In this document: piece by piece, positions 23,492 to 24,576 of the stretch
Layout: the number at the start of each line of letters is the position of its first letter
Position numbering within the stretch: position 1 is the stretch's first letter
NCBI GenBank assembly: GCA_964406345.1
Contig: CAYORK010000019.1
Span: forward strand, 1 to 24,576
DNA length: 24,576 nt
Reading direction: 5' to 3'
From: SYAN01 sp964406345
GTDB taxonomy: Bacteria; Actinomycetota; Actinomycetes; Nanopelagicales; Nanopelagicaceae
Notes under the pieces: model-generated
Seen by the model: the letters and a program-made list of their open reading frames with translations, nothing else
Databases searched by the model: none
What the model was told of the DNA's origin: nothing
Translations under genes and position numbers: made by a program

Positions 23492-24576
23492 ATGTCGAAC
23501 ACCGGCCGAGTCGTCGTCGCATCAAGTCCAGGTCGGGTCAATCTCATCGGCGAACACATCGATTACAACGATGGCTGGGTCCTTCCCTTCGCAATTCGCG
23601 AACGCACTACAGTTCGAGTCAAGACCTCTCTCGATTCCATAGTGACGATTCGATCCAAGCAACAGGGAGATGAGATTCGATTACCTCTCGATCAGATACG
23701 CCCTGAGAATCGTCGAAATGACTGGAGTGACTATGTGGCGGGGACGATCTGGTCACTTGCAACCACTTCAAACTTCTCTGAGCGCGTAATGGTCGGCCTC
23801 GACATCGAAGTCGATGGGCAAGTCCCACTGGGAGCAGGTCTATCTTCATCAGCAGCGCTTGAATGCTCGCTTGCCTTCGCACTCAATCATCTCTTCGACC
23901 TTCAACTCGACCTTGCCTCCCTTGCGAGAGTGGCACAACGCGGTGAGAACGAATATGTCGGCATGCCTTGCGGCATCATGGACCAAGCAGTCTCCCTCAT
24001 GGCCAAGAAAGGTCATGCCCTCCTTCTCGACTGCGTAGACCTCTCCACAAGAGACGTCCCTTTCGATCTCACTCCTGAAGGACTAGAGATTCTCGTCATC
24101 GACACCATGGCACATCATGAATTGGTCGATGGTGGCTATAAGGAGCGAAGAGAGACCTGTCATCGAACCCTTCGCCAACTTGGCTTCGCATCCATGCGGG
24201 ATCTCGACCTCAATCAACTTGAACTCTTCGCCAATTCACTCGACGCCATCTCCTTTCGCCGGGTTCGACACGCCCTGACGGAGATCGCTCGAGTACATGA
24301 GATGGTCACAGCCCTCGATTCGCGTGACTTCATACGCGTGGGAGCAATCCTCGATGCTTCACACTCATCACTTCGTGATGACTATGAAGTCTCATGCCCC
24401 GAACTCGATCTCGCTGTTGAGATCGCAAAGGAGTGCGGCGCACTCGGTGCGAGGATGGTCGGCGGTGGCTTCGGTGGGAGTGCGATAGCGCTGATCGAAA
24501 GCGGAAAAGTGCCGAAAGCGGAAGAGGCGATCAGATCAGCATTCAGTCAACATGGTTTCGCTGCACCACGATTCTT
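23492..24576 (+). CDS. galK: Galactokinase, 3' end beyond the window
   Basis: This GHMP kinase phosphorylates galactose at C1 and supplies GalT. The 361 codons seen contain the galactokinase signature GRVNLIGEHIDYN (14-26), the ATP-binding stretch PLGAGLSSSAALE (112-124), CGIMDQ, and the C-terminal GGGFGGSAIA. The frame has no stop to the window edge; family length suggests only about 20-40 residues are missing. The ATG abuts the galT stop, with AAGG 8 nt upstream inside galT. No epimerase or mutarotase gene is seen, though they may lie beyond the edge. Confidence 0.94.
   Translation, partial: MSNTGRVVVASSPGRVNLIGEHIDYNDGWVLPFAIRERTTVRVKTSLDSIVTIRSKQQGDEIRLPLDQIRPENRRNDWSDYVAGTIWSLATTSNFSERVMVGLDIEVDGQVPLGAGLSSSAALECSLAFALNHLFDLQLDLASLARVAQRGENEYVGMPCGIMDQAVSLMAKKGHALLLDCVDLSTRDVPFDLTPEGLEILVIDTMAHHELVDGGYKERRETCHRTLRQLGFASMRDLDLNQLELFANSLDAISFRRVRHALTEIARVHEMVTALDSRDFIRVGAILDASHSSLRDDYEVSCPELDLAVEIAKECGALGARMVGGGFGGSAIALIESGKVPKAEEAIRSAFSQHGFAAPRF

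Noticed and set aside
1..24576. CRISPR arrays, insertion sequences, integrase sites or other mobile elements
   Set aside because: I saw no regularly spaced direct repeats, transposase motifs or tRNA-end duplication; the tRNA at the left edge has no repeated 3' end that I could find in the window.

Overview
This window looks like a chromosomal segment of a free-living actinobacterium with a compact genome. Genes overlap or abut, several seem to be translated from leaderless messages (TANNNT-type -10 boxes 6-10 nt before the ATG), and two large secreted proteins end in a short two-cysteine tail (TC...CPxGY/FK). I associate that tail from memory with freshwater Nanopelagicales (acI) proteins. 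The order-level placement is a guess; the actinobacterial call is firmer. I see no CRISPR array, insertion sequence, prophage gene or attachment site.

Layout. Positions 1-54 hold the 3' part of a tRNA with anticodon CAT. Positions 167-7478 (all minus strand) are an alpha-glucoside/sucrose operon of the agl type: LacI regulator, GH13 alpha-glucosidase, GH32 fructosidase, solute-binding protein, then two permeases. Start and stop codons overlap at three joints. A 15-bp GNRA-capped hairpin separates the binding-protein gene from the permease genes. No ATPase gene is present.

Positions 7626-17059 are an envelope and secretion island: a patatin-like lipase; a minus-strand group (exported protein, SGNH hydrolase, large secreted protein); a plus-strand paralogue of that large secreted protein; a stand-alone E2-type acyltransferase; a VanY-like peptidase; a small membrane protein; an 87-aa protein resembling the C-terminal domain of DnaX; and a GH25 lysozyme with Ig-like flanks.

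Positions 17060-20194 are glpD and glpK in divergent orientation. Positions 20210-24576 are a GH36 alpha-galactosidase divergent from galT and galK, with galK cut by the window edge. Each divergent pair is separated by exactly 21 bp, and each gap holds a TANNNTA box that can be read as a -10 element on both strands.

Together the genes describe an organism that imports alpha-glucosides, hydrolyses sucrose or fructosides and alpha-galactosides, feeds galactose through the Leloir pathway, uses glycerol via glycerol-3-phosphate, and devotes much coding space to secreted proteins and wall hydrolases. No complete novel system is evident. The best leads are the paired secreted paralogues with their tail, the twin 21-bp bidirectional promoters, the operon hairpin, and the overlapping exported protein/SGNH pair.
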